Shown here piece after piece: positions 6,325 to 14,946 of a stretch of 64,000 nt of DNA. Each line of letters begins with the position of its first letter. The first letter of the stretch is position 1. A model generated the notes under the pieces. That model was not told the origin of the DNA. It searched no databases and saw only the letters and a list, made by a program, of their open reading frames with translations. A program made the translations under genes and the position numbers. Source of the DNA: Mycobacterium sp. IS-1590 (GTDB lineage: Bacteria; Actinomycetota; Actinomycetes; Mycobacteriales; Mycobacteriaceae); NCBI RefSeq assembly GCF_001500025.1, contig NZ_LQIW01000012.1:310001-374000 (forward strand), read 5' to 3'.

Positions 6325-9000
6325 ATGACCGAACTGCAGGACACCCCGACGTACTCTGTGGCACTGTCTTTCGAGGACGGCGTCACACGCTTCGTCAACT
6401 GTCGTCCCGACCAGACCGTCGCCGACGCCTCGTACCGTCAACGCATCAACATCCCGCTGGACTGTCGCGACGGCGCGTGCGGCACCTGCAAGGCCCTGTG
6501 CGAAACCGGCCGCTATGACGCCGGGACCTATATCGACGACGCGCTTTCCGCCGACGAGGCCGCCGCCGGTTTCGTCCTGCCCTGCAGCATGCGCCCGCGC
6601 TCCGACCTGGTGCTGCAGATCGCGGCAACCTCGGATTCGGCCAAAACCCAAGCGGCCTCTTATACCGGCACACTGACTGTCCTGGAACGTCTTTCGGCCA
6701 CCACCGTCAAGATCGGCATCGAGATCCCCAACCGTGCCGAGCTGGCGTTCCTGCCCGGTCAGTACGTCAACATCTCGGTACCCGGCACGGACCTGACGCG
6801 CTCATACTCATTCTCCAACGCACCCGACGACGAGTTGCTCACTTTTCTGATCAAGCTCACACCGGGTGGGGCGATGTCGGACTATCTGGCCGACCGCGCG
6901 GCTGTCGGTGACCGCATCACGTTCACCGGACCCAACGGCTCGTTCTTCCTGCGCGAAGCCGATCGTCCCGTGCTGCTGCTCGCCGGCGGAACCGGTGTGG
7001 CGCCGATCCTGTCCATGCTGCGCACCATGCGCGCGGCGGGCAGCGTCCGGCCGGTACACCTCATCTACGGCGTCAGCTCCGACGAAGACCTCACCGCGCT
7101 CGACGAGATCACCGAAACCGGTTCGACGCTGGCCAATTTCACGTGGGACTACTGTGTCGCCGACCCCGCCAGCAGGGCACCGAACAAGGGTCCCGACCGC
7201 GCCTACGTCACCAACCTGATCGAACCCGACCACCTCAACGGCGGCGACCTGGCCATCTATCTGTGTGGTCCACCGCCGATGGTCGAGGCGGTGCGCAGCC
7301 ATTTGGCCGGGTCCGGCATCGAGCCCACCGGGTTCTACTACGAGAAGTTCGGGTTGGCCAGAGCCGCGTCCGCCGCCACGGCGACGGCACAGCCGCCCCG
7401 CGACACGGCCCCGCCCGCGGCGGTCGACGAGATCCTGCCCGTACCCGACGCCCGCGGGGTGGCCGGTCAGATGATGCTGCCTGCCACCACATTCGCCGCC
7501 GCGGCCGGCACCGCCGCAGCCGACGATTCCGTCGCGATCCGCAGCGTCGCAGGCCAATTGATGGTCTCCGGCGGCGGTGGTGAGAGGCGGCCGATCGACA
7601 CCGACGACGGCCGCCTGCTGGCGTGTGGCGCCCGCAGCGTGGTGGGACAGACCGTCCTGCCGCACGTCGAAACCTGCACTGGCCCTCACACCCCCAGCGA
7701 GGTCACCGCCCCGGTGGTCGCCGACGACGGCTACCAGATCGGCGAGGAGCATCCCGAGGTGCGCGAGTCCGACGCCTTGTTCGAGGCGCGTTCGGCGCTC
7801 GAACTGGGCGCGCTGGAGCTGACGATCGGACGTCTGTCGAGCCGGCAACTGGCCGGCTACCGCCTTCTCGCGGAGGCGACGCTGCCGTACGTCGACGGCG
7901 AGCGTTTCGTCGACGCCGCGCAGTACACCGAGACCAACGCGGCGTTCCACGACTATCTCTTCGCTCTGACCGGCAATGCGCACCTGCTCCAGGCCTACCA
8001 GGCGCTCGACGTCAAGGGCCGGATGAGCGATGTGCTGCGCAACGCGACCTGGTGTGACCCCCGCTGCGCCACCGACCACGTCGACATCGTCGCCGCGTTC
8101 GAATCCGGCGACCGTGAGGCGGCGCGCACGTTGATCACCGCTCACGCGGCGCGGTCCAAGCAGACGATGCGCCGCGCCATGGCCGAGGCCGCCGAAGCAG
8201 CCACGCCGGCGTTCATCACGCCCGGCCGCTTCGCAGGCAAGGTGGTGGTGATCACCGGAGCCGCGCAGGGCATCGGTGAGCACACGGCCCGCCGCATCCA
8301 CGCCGAAGGTGGCACGGTGGTTTTGGCGGACCGCTCCGAGCTGGTCAAGGAGCTCGCCGATGAGCTTGCGCCACAGGGCTCCCCGGCCATCGCGGTCACC
8401 GCGGACCTCGAACACGCCGAGGGCGCCGACACCATGATGGAACAAGCGATCGCATCGTTCGGCCGCGTCGACGTGTTGATCAACAACGTCGGAGGCGCGA
8501 TCAACTTCAAACCGTTCACCGAGTTCAGCGCGGGCGAGATCCGCGCGGAGATCGACCGGTCACTGATGACGACGCTGTACTCCTGCCGTGCCGCGCTGCC
8601 CGCGATGGTCGGGCAGGGCCGCGGTGTCATCGTCAACATCTCCTCCGCCGCAACCCGCGGCGTGCACCGCATCCCGTACTCGGCGGCCAAGGGCGGTATC
8701 AACGCGATCACCGCATCGCTTGCGATGGAGTACGCCGAGCGCGGCATCCGAAGCGTCGCCACCGCGCCTGGCGGCACCGCGGCGCCTCCGCGGCGGATCT
8801 CGCGCGGTACACCCGATCCGGAAACCGCGACGCAGCAGGCGTGGTTCGACGCGCACATCGAGCAGACGGTCGAATCCTCGTTGCTCAAGCGCTACGGCAC
8901 ACTCGACGAACAGGCCGCAGCCATCTGCTTCCTGGCCTCCGACGAGGCGTCCTACATCACCGGCACCGTTCTGCCGGTCGCCGGTGGTGATCAGGGCTAG
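6325..9000 (+). CDS. benC: BenC reductase - FCD ligand domain - BenD dehydrogenase fusion
   Basis: One uninterrupted 891-residue frame. Residues about 1-95 are a plant-type 2Fe-2S ferredoxin (C47, C52, C55 and C86 spacing, DCRDGACGTCK). About 100-345 is the FAD/NADH reductase (RSYSFSNAP, LLAGGTGVAPILSML, CGPPPM), so this half is BenC, which supplies electrons to BenAB. About 350-475 is a low-complexity Ala/Pro/Asp linker holding three repeats of R-x-V-x-G-Q (R377, R406, R437). About 480-622 matches the all-helical FCD ligand-binding domain of FadR/GntR regulators (FEARSALELGAL, NAAFHDYLFALTG, FESGDREAARTLITAH) with no DNA-binding domain. About 633-891 is a short-chain dehydrogenase (TGAAQGIG, NNVGG, ISSAATRG, Y-x3-K), the expected BenD that oxidises the dihydrodiol to catechol. 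ATG 6325 is chosen for its GAGGTG ribosome site; GTG 6316 has none. Confidence 0.9.
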   Translation: MTELQDTPTYSVALSFEDGVTRFVNCRPDQTVADASYRQRINIPLDCRDGACGTCKALCETGRYDAGTYIDDALSADEAAAGFVLPCSMRPRSDLVLQIAATSDSAKTQAASYTGTLTVLERLSATTVKIGIEIPNRAELAFLPGQYVNISVPGTDLTRSYSFSNAPDDELLTFLIKLTPGGAMSDYLADRAAVGDRITFTGPNGSFFLREADRPVLLLAGGTGVAPILSMLRTMRAAGSVRPVHLIYGVSSDEDLTALDEITETGSTLANFTWDYCVADPASRAPNKGPDRAYVTNLIEPDHLNGGDLAIYLCGPPPMVEAVRSHLAGSGIEPTGFYYEKFGLARAASAATATAQPPRDTAPPAAVDEILPVPDARGVAGQMMLPATTFAAAAGTAAADDSVAIRSVAGQLMVSGGGGERRPIDTDDGRLLACGARSVVGQTVLPHVETCTGPHTPSEVTAPVVADDGYQIGEEHPEVRESDALFEARSALELGALELTIGRLSSRQLAGYRLLAEATLPYVDGERFVDAAQYTETNAAFHDYLFALTGNAHLLQAYQALDVKGRMSDVLRNATWCDPRCATDHVDIVAAFESGDREAARTLITAHAARSKQTMRRAMAEAAEAATPAFITPGRFAGKVVVITGAAQGIGEHTARRIHAEGGTVVLADRSELVKELADELAPQGSPAIAVTADLEHAEGADTMMEQAIASFGRVDVLINNVGGAINFKPFTEFSAGEIRAEIDRSLMTTLYSCRAALPAMVGQGRGVIVNISSAATRGVHRIPYSAAKGGINAITASLAMEYAERGIRSVATAPGGTAAPPRRISRGTPDPETATQQAWFDAHIEQTVESSLLKRYGTLDEQAAAICFLASDEASYITGTVLPVAGGDQG

Positions 9001-9053
9001 CTGCGCGGCGCCGTCGAGCCAAAGCACCGAAGCCGACGGCACGCGCCTCTACG

Positions 9054-11699
9054 ATGGCGGATGTGCCCATGGCGCCAGCCTCTTTCGTCGGTCGCGTCGG
9101 CGACCTCGACGAGTTGGCCTCGCGTGTCGCGGCCACCGCCGCCGGTGGGCTCGAGATCCTCGCCGTCACCGGTGAGTCCGGGATCGGCAAGACCGCACTG
9201 CTACGCCGACTCGCCGATCAGCTGCCCGGCTCCCGCTGGGCGACGGCGCTGGCGTGGGAGAACACCCGCGACGGGGCCGTCATCGCACAACTGCTGAAGC
9301 AACCCGCTTCGCGTCAGCCTGGCGCCGCCGCGCAACAGATCGCCGATACCCTCGGCACGGATCATCCGACGCTGTTGATCATCGACGACGCAAAACACAT
9401 CGATTCGATTTCCTGGCAGGCCATCTCGACGATGGCCCGCCATCATCGAGCACTGCCGGCTCTCGTCGCGGTGGTCTTCGATCGCGTCCCGCAAGCGGTC
9501 GAGGACACGATCACGGGCGAGTTCACCGTGACCGGCCTGCCCCGTGACGACGTCGCCGCGCTGGCTTCGGCACACGGCCGAATCCTGCATCCGTCGATGG
9601 TCGATCGGCTGGCGCATCACACCGGTGGCAACCCGCGCCACATCCGCGCACTGCTCGACGAAGTTCCACCGCAGACGTGGACGCGGTTCGACGCCCGGCT
9701 GCCCGCGCCCACGGCCGTCGCGCGGGACGTCGCCGACAGGCTGTCCGACGCCGGGTCCGACGGCGCCGCGCTGGCCGCCGCCCTCACCATCCTCGGCGAG
9801 CACGCGAACCTGACCGACGCCGCGCGACTGGCCGGTTCGGCCGATCCGCTGGCAGCGGTGGAGGCCGCCACCCGAGCCGGACTGCTGTGCGACGACGACC
9901 CCTTCGAGCCACGGATACGCGATGCGATGACCGCCGCCGCGGTCATCGACAGTTACGGTCCGCACGCCACCGCCGCGGCGCACCGGCGTGCCGCCGACAT
10001 CGTGGAGGACCCCGTCGCGCGGCTGCGGCATCGCGTGGCCGCCACCCCCGTGCGTGATCCGGCACTGGCCGACGAGGTCGACCGCCTGGCGCGTGCCCGC
10101 GGCGCGGACGGCGCGTGGAGCCAGGCCGCCAGCCTGTTCCGCGACGCCAGCCGAATGACCGACGATCCCCTGCTGCGCGACGATCGGCTGACCCGTTCGG
10201 TGGACGCGCTGGTGGCCGCCGGTGACTGTGTGGGCGCCGCGTCGCTGGTGCCCGCCGTGGAAAACCTGCGCGAAACACCCTTGCGCAACGCGACTTTGGC
10301 ATATCTTGCCATCCTGCGCGGGCGCGCGACGGAGGCCGAGATCCGGTTGCGCCGCGCCTGGGACATCGTCAACAGCGATCGTGAGCCGGACACCGCGGCG
10401 TTCATCGCGCAGCGGCACGTTCTGCACGCCCTCGTACTCGGCCAGGGTGACCAGCTCGTGCAGTGGGCCGACCGCGCTTTCGAACTGGCCGACCCCGATT
10501 CGCCTGCGGCCATCGAGGCCGCGGCGATTCGCGGGCTGGGGCTGTTGGCCGCCGGCCACCCGAAGCGCGCTGCGGCGGCCTACGACGATCTGCACGCCCG
10601 CGTCCGCCACGGCCCGCAGGCCCAGCGTGTGATCATGGGCCGAGGGTGGGTGCAGCTGATGCGCGACGACGTCGAGGCCGCCCGCACCAGCCTGGAAACG
10701 GCCTGCGCCGCAGCCGAACTCGGAGGATCAACCCGAATCACGCTGTGGTCCTACGCCTGGCTGGCCCGTACGCAGTTCGTCATGGGCGAATGGGACAACG
10801 CCCTGCGCAGCGTCGAGCACGGTCGCCGCCTGGCCGTAACAAGCGGGATCGTGTTGATCACACCGCTGCTGGAGTGGACTGCGGGACAGATCGCCGCTCT
10901 TCGGGGCGATTGGGACGCCGCCGATCAGGCAGCCCACAGCGCCTCTGACGGTCCCGACGAGTACGCCATGATGCGGATTCCCGGCGCGCTGCTTCGGGCT
11001 CATATCGCCGAGGCCCGCGCCGACTACGCCGCGGTCCGGCGGGCGCTGGAACCGTTGCGGCGCATCGCCGCCGGCACCTCGCTGCAGGAGCCCGGGTACT
11101 GGCAGTGGGTGGACAGTCTGGCCAACGCGATGGTCCTCGACGGCGATCTCGAGGCCGCTGACGCGTTCCTGCGGCCCCACGAGCAGCGCGCCAGATCCCG
11201 GGGGCATCGCAGCGCCCAGGCCCGGCTGGGCGCTGTCCGCGGCCGCCTGTTGGGCGCGTCGGGGGATATCGCTGCTGCGCACCGGGCTTTCGAGCAATCC
11301 CTGGCGCTGCTGGACGGCCTGCCGCTGCGCTATGACACGGCGCGCATCGGCTTCGCCCATGGCCAGACCTTGCGGCGGGCGGGCAAGCGGCGCGAGGCGG
11401 ATGCGGCGATCGGCGCCGCCCGCACGCTGTTCGCCGGGCTCGGCGCCCAGACGTATGTGGCGCGATGTGAGCGCGAGCTCAAGGCAGGCGGATTCAACCA
11501 GCCCCGGGACGGCCGCGACGCGGTCGACCTGACCCCACAGGAAGAAGCGGTGACCACCCTTGTCGCCAAGGGACTTTCGAATCGCGAGGTAGCCGCCGAA
11601 CTGTATGTGTCACCGAAGACGGTGCAGTATCACCTGACCCGCATCTACACCAAGCTCGGCGTGCGGTCCCGCTCGGAGCTGGCGGCGCTGCGACGCTGA
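9054..11699 (+). CDS. Large ATP-binding LuxR-type regulator downstream of benCD
   Basis: An 881-residue LAL-type regulator. It has an N-terminal AAA/STAND-like NTPase with Walker A GESGIGKT (about 42-49) and Walker [10 protein letters not shown] (about 104-112), a long helical TPR-like middle rich in Ala, and a C-terminal LuxR winged HTH ([40 protein letters not shown]). Such proteins activate transcription in response to a bound inducer and ATP. It starts 53 bases after benCD in the same direction and is likely co-transcribed. A LuxR-type BenR governs benzoate genes in Corynebacterium glutamicum as I recall, so a benzoate-activator role is a reasonable inference. No clear ribosome site precedes the ATG. 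The last 55 bases overlap the end of the convergent pcaJ. Confidence 0.82.
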   Translation: MADVPMAPASFVGRVGDLDELASRVAATAAGGLEILAVTGESGIGKTALLRRLADQLPGSRWATALAWENTRDGAVIAQLLKQPASRQPGAAAQQIADTLGTDHPTLLIIDDAKHIDSISWQAISTMARHHRALPALVAVVFDRVPQAVEDTITGEFTVTGLPRDDVAALASAHGRILHPSMVDRLAHHTGGNPRHIRALLDEVPPQTWTRFDARLPAPTAVARDVADRLSDAGSDGAALAAALTILGEHANLTDAARLAGSADPLAAVEAATRAGLLCDDDPFEPRIRDAMTAAAVIDSYGPHATAAAHRRAADIVEDPVARLRHRVAATPVRDPALADEVDRLARARGADGAWSQAASLFRDASRMTDDPLLRDDRLTRSVDALVAAGDCVGAASLVPAVENLRETPLRNATLAYLAILRGRATEAEIRLRRAWDIVNSDREPDTAAFIAQRHVLHALVLGQGDQLVQWADRAFELADPDSPAAIEAAAIRGLGLLAAGHPKRAAAAYDDLHARVRHGPQAQRVIMGRGWVQLMRDDVEAARTSLETACAAAELGGSTRITLWSYAWLARTQFVMGEWDNALRSVEHGRRLAVTSGIVLITPLLEWTAGQIAALRGDWDAADQAAHSASDGPDEYAMMRIPGALLRAHIAEARADYAAVRRALEPLRRIAAGTSLQEPGYWQWVDSLANAMVLDGDLEAADAFLRPHEQRARSRGHRSAQARLGAVRGRLLGASGDIAAAHRAFEQSLALLDGLPLRYDTARIGFAHGQTLRRAGKRREADAAIGAARTLFAGLGAQTYVARCERELKAGGFNQPRDGRDAVDLTPQEEAVTTLVAKGLSNREVAAELYVSPKTVQYHLTRIYTKLGVRSRSELAALRR

Positions 11700-12331
11700 C
11701 GGCGGTCGGCGACCGGGGCGGCGGTGTTCGCGACGACGCGTTCGAAGTCGACGCCGGACGCCAGTTCCACCACGTCGAAACCCGTTCCGGTGACATCGAA
11801 GACCCCCAGATCGGTGATCACGCGGCTCACGACGGCCTTGCCGGTCAGCGGCAGATCGCACACCGGCACCAGTTTGGGCGCTCCGGATTTGGCGACGTGG
11901 TCCATGAGGACGATGACGCGTCCCGCGCCGTTGACGAGATCCATTGCGCCGCCGATGCCCTTGACCATCGAGCCGGGGACCATCCAGTTCGCGAGGTCGC
12001 CGTTGGCCGCGACCTGCATGCCACCGAGAACGGCGACGTCGACGTGGCCGCCGCGGATCATCGCGAAGCTGGTGGACGAGTCGAAGAACGACGCTCCCGC
12101 GACGATGGACACGGTCTGCTTGCCGGCGTTCACCAGGTCGGGATCCACCTCGTCCTCGTAGGGGAACGGCCCGACGCCGAGGATGCCGTTCTCGGCGTGC
12201 AGGGTGACGTCGGAGCCCTCGGGCAGGTGGTCGGGTATCAGCGTGGGCAGCCCGATGCCGAGGTTGACGTAATCTCCGTCGCGGAGTTCGCGTGCGGCCC
12301 GGGCGGCCATCTCGGTACGGGTCCAGCTCAT
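11645..12331 (-). CDS. pcaJ: 3-oxoadipate CoA-transferase, subunit B
   Basis: A 228-residue beta subunit of the class I CoA-transferase that moves CoA from succinyl-CoA to 3-oxoadipate. The catalytic Glu region is visible in [13 protein letters not shown], and the [15 protein letters not shown] and [18 protein letters not shown] stretches are typical. The last 19 or so residues ([13 protein letters not shown]) are Arg/Ser-rich, unlike the family, and are encoded antisense to the LuxR HTH codons of the convergent gene, so the tail may have arisen by loss of an earlier stop. The ATG overlaps the pcaI stop (ATGA). Confidence 0.93.
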   Translation of the reverse strand: MSWTRTEMAARAARELRDGDYVNLGIGLPTLIPDHLPEGSDVTLHAENGILGVGPFPYEDEVDPDLVNAGKQTVSIVAGASFFDSSTSFAMIRGGHVDVAVLGGMQVAANGDLANWMVPGSMVKGIGGAMDLVNGAGRVIVLMDHVAKSGAPKLVPVCDLPLTGKAVVSRVITDLGVFDVTGTGFDVVELASGVDFERVVANTAAPVADRRQRRSAASSERDRTPSLV

Positions 12332-13113
12332 GCGAATGCCTCCTGCGGTCTGCGGGGTCGGGTCGTGCGCTTCTCGATTCCCTTGCGGGCGGCCTGATCC
12401 GGGGTGAGCTCGACGACGCGTTGCACGAAGATTCCGGGCAGGTGGATGGCGTCGGGCCCCAGGTCACCGACCTCGACGACACGTTCAGCCTCGACCACCG
12501 TGGTGCGCCCGGCCATGGCCGCAGCCGGATTGAAATTGCGTGCGGCGGCGTGGAACACACAGTTGCCCGCCCGGTCGGCGACGGACGCCCGCACCAGCGC
12601 GTAGTCGGTCACGATCGACTCTTCGAGCAGCATCTGCCGGCCGTTGAAGGTGCGAACCTCCCTGGGCGGCGAGGCCAGTGCCACGCTGCCGTCGGGGTGG
12701 TACCGCCACGGCAGGCCGCCCTCGGCGACCAACGTGCCCACCCCGGTGGGGGTGAAGAACGCGCCGATACCACTTCCTCCCGCGCGCAGGCGTTCGGCGA
12801 GGGTGCCCTGGGGGGTCAGTTCAACGGTCACCTCCCCCGCCAGGTACTGGCGGGCGAACTCCTTGTTCTCGCCGACGTAGGAGGCGATCACCCGACTGAT
12901 CCGCCGGGCCTCCAACAACAGCCCCAGCCCGCCGCCGTCGACACCGCAGTTGTTGCTCACGATGGTCAGATCGTCGGCACCCTGCTCCAGCAGGGCCTCG
13001 ATGAGGAACCACGGGATGCCGGCCAGTCCGAACCCGCCGACGGCGAGGCTGGCGCCGGATGCGATGTCGGCGACGGCCTCGGCCGGTGATCCGACCACTT
13101 TGTCGAGTGTCAT
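12328..13113 (-). CDS. pcaI: 3-oxoadipate CoA-transferase, subunit A
   Basis: A 261-residue alpha subunit partnering PcaJ. It shows the GG(F)GLAGIP CoA-binding glycine motif near residue 28, the [15 protein letters not shown] segment and the [18 protein letters not shown] region characteristic of the SCOT/Pca group. The start overlaps the pcaD stop by 4 bases (ATGA), and the stop overlaps the pcaJ start by 4 bases, giving a tightly coupled pcaD-pcaI-pcaJ unit. The product 3-oxoadipyl-CoA needs a thiolase (PcaF), which is not encoded in this window. Confidence 0.94.
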   Translation of the reverse strand: MTLDKVVGSPAEAVADIASGASLAVGGFGLAGIPWFLIEALLEQGADDLTIVSNNCGVDGGGLGLLLEARRISRVIASYVGENKEFARQYLAGEVTVELTPQGTLAERLRAGGSGIGAFFTPTGVGTLVAEGGLPWRYHPDGSVALASPPREVRTFNGRQMLLEESIVTDYALVRASVADRAGNCVFHAAARNFNPAAAMAGRTTVVEAERVVEVGDLGPDAIHLPGIFVQRVVELTPDQAARKGIEKRTTRPRRPQEAFA

Positions 13114-13880
13114 TGTCGCTCCAGGTGTTCGATGAGGGCGGAGGTGATGGCGCGGGGCTGCTCGGCGTTGGCGAGATGGGCGGCGCCCTCGATCACCAAT
13201 AGCTTCGAATCGGCGATACCGGCGGCGATCTCTTCGAGCTTGGCCGGCGGGGTGGCCGGGTCCTCGGCGCCGGCGATCACCAGGGTGGGTGCGGTGATGG
13301 CCGAAAGAGCTTGTCGCAGATCGAGTTCGGCGATGGCTTCACAGCAGGCGGCGTAGCCCTCGGCCGGGGTGGCAGCGACCATGTCTTCGTGCGCGGAGCG
13401 CACCTCGGGGTGCGCGTCGAGGTAGCCCGGGGTGAACCACCGCGCGACGACAGCGGATGCGACCGAGGCGGAGCCCTGTGTGCGCACGGTTTCCGCACGC
13501 TCCGTCCAGGCACTCGCCGGCGGCAGTTGGGCGCCGGTGCACAGCAGCGCCATCCGGTCCACGCGTTCGGGATGGCGCTGCGCCAGGCGCATGGCTGTCA
13601 TTCCGCCGAGCGACAAGCCGACCAGGTGGGTGCGCGCGGCGTCGAGGCGGTCGAGCAGGGCAACGACATCGTCGACCAGATCGTCGAGGGTGTAGGGGCC
13701 CGCGGGGACCGGTGACGCTCCGTGCCCCCGGGTGTCGTAGCGCACCACGCGGAAGTGCTCGTTCAGCGCGGCGATCTGGGCGTCCCACATCCGGTGCGTC
13801 GAGCCCAGCGAGTTGGACAGGACAACCACCGGGCCGTCCCGGCGGCCGGAGACGGTCGCGTGAACGGTGACGGCGCTCAT
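13110..13880 (-). CDS. pcaD: 3-oxoadipate enol-lactonase (alpha/beta hydrolase)
   Basis: A 256-residue alpha/beta hydrolase. The nucleophile elbow is GLSLGG with Ser90, the oxyanion region is [16 protein letters not shown], the RYDTRGHG loop follows, and the C-terminal [12 protein letters not shown] provides the catalytic His; [16 protein letters not shown] provides the acid loop. The SNSLG start and overall length fit PcaD, which opens the enol-lactone to 3-oxoadipate. Function is supported by the coupled pcaI and pcaJ. Its ATG overlaps the stop of a 19-codon upstream ORF (13877-13936), so expression may depend on translation of that leader. Confidence 0.92.
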   Translation of the reverse strand: MSAVTVHATVSGRRDGPVVVLSNSLGSTHRMWDAQIAALNEHFRVVRYDTRGHGASPVPAGPYTLDDLVDDVVALLDRLDAARTHLVGLSLGGMTAMRLAQRHPERVDRMALLCTGAQLPPASAWTERAETVRTQGSASVASAVVARWFTPGYLDAHPEVRSAHEDMVAATPAEGYAACCEAIAELDLRQALSAITAPTLVIAGAEDPATPPAKLEEIAAGIADSKLLVIEGAAHLANAEQPRAITSALIEHLERQ

Positions 13881-13936
13881 CGGCTCGCCCCGCCCGGGTC
13901 GGCCGGCGTCACCAGCGTCTCGTTGTTCACGTCCAT
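13877..13936 (-). CDS. Short leader ORF (19 codons) coupled to pcaD
   Basis: ATG at 13936 opens a 19-residue frame ([19 protein letters not shown]) whose TGA overlaps the pcaD ATG. There is no ribosome site before it, but a TACGCT -10 element ends 7 bases upstream of the A of the ATG, the geometry of mycobacterial leaderless transcripts. The peptide resembles no family I know. It may serve only to load ribosomes onto pcaD; peptide-mediated attenuation is possible but unsupported. Confidence 0.5.
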   Translation of the reverse strand: MDVNNETLVTPADPGGASR

Positions 13937-13943
13937 GTAGACG

Positions 13944-13949
13944 AGCGTA
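13944..13949 (-). promoter_or_regulatory. Candidate -10 element for leader ORF-pcaDIJ
   Basis: TACGCT on the minus strand, 7 bases before the leader ATG at 13936. It mirrors the TACGAT-7-ATG arrangement of the divergent LysR gene, implying two leaderless divergent transcripts. Confidence 0.5.
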
Positions 13950-13974
13950 TGAGCCGATCTCGATATTGTGAAAT

Positions 13975-13998
13975 ACCTATTGCTCGCGGATTAAGAGG
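13975..13998. promoter_or_regulatory. Probable LysR operator between pcaDIJ and its LysR gene
   Basis: ACCTATT-N7-GATTAAGAGG, extending to an inverted repeat ACCTATT-N11-AAGAGGT (13975-13999), the classic T-N11-A LysR box. It covers the expected -35 zone of the LysR gene promoter (autorepression) and sits near -50 of the pca promoter (activation), the usual LysR geometry. It nearly repeats the motif at 4268-4291. Confidence 0.65.
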
Positions 13999-14000
13999 TT

Positions 14001-14006
14001 TACGAT
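14001..14006 (+). promoter_or_regulatory. Candidate -10 element for the pca LysR gene
   Basis: TACGAT followed by 7 bases and the ATG at 14014; with no ribosome site present this suggests a leaderless transcript. Confidence 0.5.
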
Positions 14007-14013
14007 CTTAATT

Positions 14014-14910
14014 ATGGAGTTGCGCCACCTGCGGTACTTCCGCGCAGTCGCGGAGGAACTGCACTTCGGCCGCGCCGCGGAGCGGTTGCACATCGCCCAG
14101 CCCCCGCTGTCGCAACAGATCCGTCAGCTCGAGCACGAGATCGGCACCGCGTTGCTGACGCGCACCACCCGCAGCGTGCAGTTGACCCCCGCCGGCGAGG
14201 CGTATCTGCAACGGATTGTCAGGATTCTCGATGCCGTCGACAGCGCCGCGAGACAGGCCCGCCGCATCGGCGAGGGAATCGAAGGGCATCTCGCGATCGG
14301 CTGCGTGGGGTCGGCGACCTATTCGCTGCTACCGCGGTTGGTGCGCGCGCTCGGGGAGACGCTGCCCGACGTCGACGTCAGCGTGCGCGGTGAGATGTTG
14401 GCCCCGGCGCAGTTGTCGGCATTGAAGACAGGAGAGATCGACCTCGGGCTACTGCGCCCGCCGGTCGAGGATCCCGATATCACCGTCGAGACGATCCGGC
14501 GTGATCGGTTGTTGATCGCGCTGCCCGCCGGACACGAGTTCGCCGACCGCGACGAGATCGCGATCGCAGACCTGCGCGACGCCGATTTCATCGGCCACGC
14601 CGGTGCGGGTCGTTCCCGTATGAGCGTCCTGGTTTCGACGCTGTGTCTGCGCGCGGGGTTCAGCCCCCGGATCCGCCACGAGGTCGAGGAGACCTCGACA
14701 CTGATCACCTTGGTGGCCGCCGGGCTGGGTGTCGCGGTGGTCCCGGAACCCACCGCGGCACTGGGAGTCAGTGGGGTCGTGTACCGACCGGCATCCGGTC
14801 GGGACGCCTCGATCGACTTGCTCGCCGCCTATCGCACCGCCGACATCTCGCCACTGATCGTCAACGTGGTCGATGTCATGCGCGCCGGTGCAGCGTCGAC
14901 GGTCGGCTGA
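14014..14910 (+). CDS. LysR-type regulator divergent from pcaDIJ
   Basis: A 298-residue LysR-type protein: winged HTH at 1-60 (MELRHLRYFRAVAEELHFGRAAE, QPPLSQQIRQLEHEIG) and periplasmic-binding-like effector domain at 90-290. It is paralogous to CatR at 3.3-4.2 kb, and the two promoter regions carry nearly the same operator. It probably controls pcaDIJ and itself; cross-control of ben/cat is likely but not shown. The effector is probably a pathway intermediate such as muconate or benzoate, by analogy with BenM/CatM. Transcription appears leaderless. Confidence 0.85.
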   Translation: MELRHLRYFRAVAEELHFGRAAERLHIAQPPLSQQIRQLEHEIGTALLTRTTRSVQLTPAGEAYLQRIVRILDAVDSAARQARRIGEGIEGHLAIGCVGSATYSLLPRLVRALGETLPDVDVSVRGEMLAPAQLSALKTGEIDLGLLRPPVEDPDITVETIRRDRLLIALPAGHEFADRDEIAIADLRDADFIGHAGAGRSRMSVLVSTLCLRAGFSPRIRHEVEETSTLITLVAAGLGVAVVPEPTAALGVSGVVYRPASGRDASIDLLAAYRTADISPLIVNVVDVMRAGAASTVG

Positions 14911-14946
14911 CCGCGCGTTCGAGGTCCGGTGCACGCCGGGGCTCTC

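Noticed and set aside
6808..8445. 545-codon antisense frame across benC
   Set aside because: Shadow of the benCD fusion; composition (Gly/Arg/Val) and lack of motifs indicate no gene.
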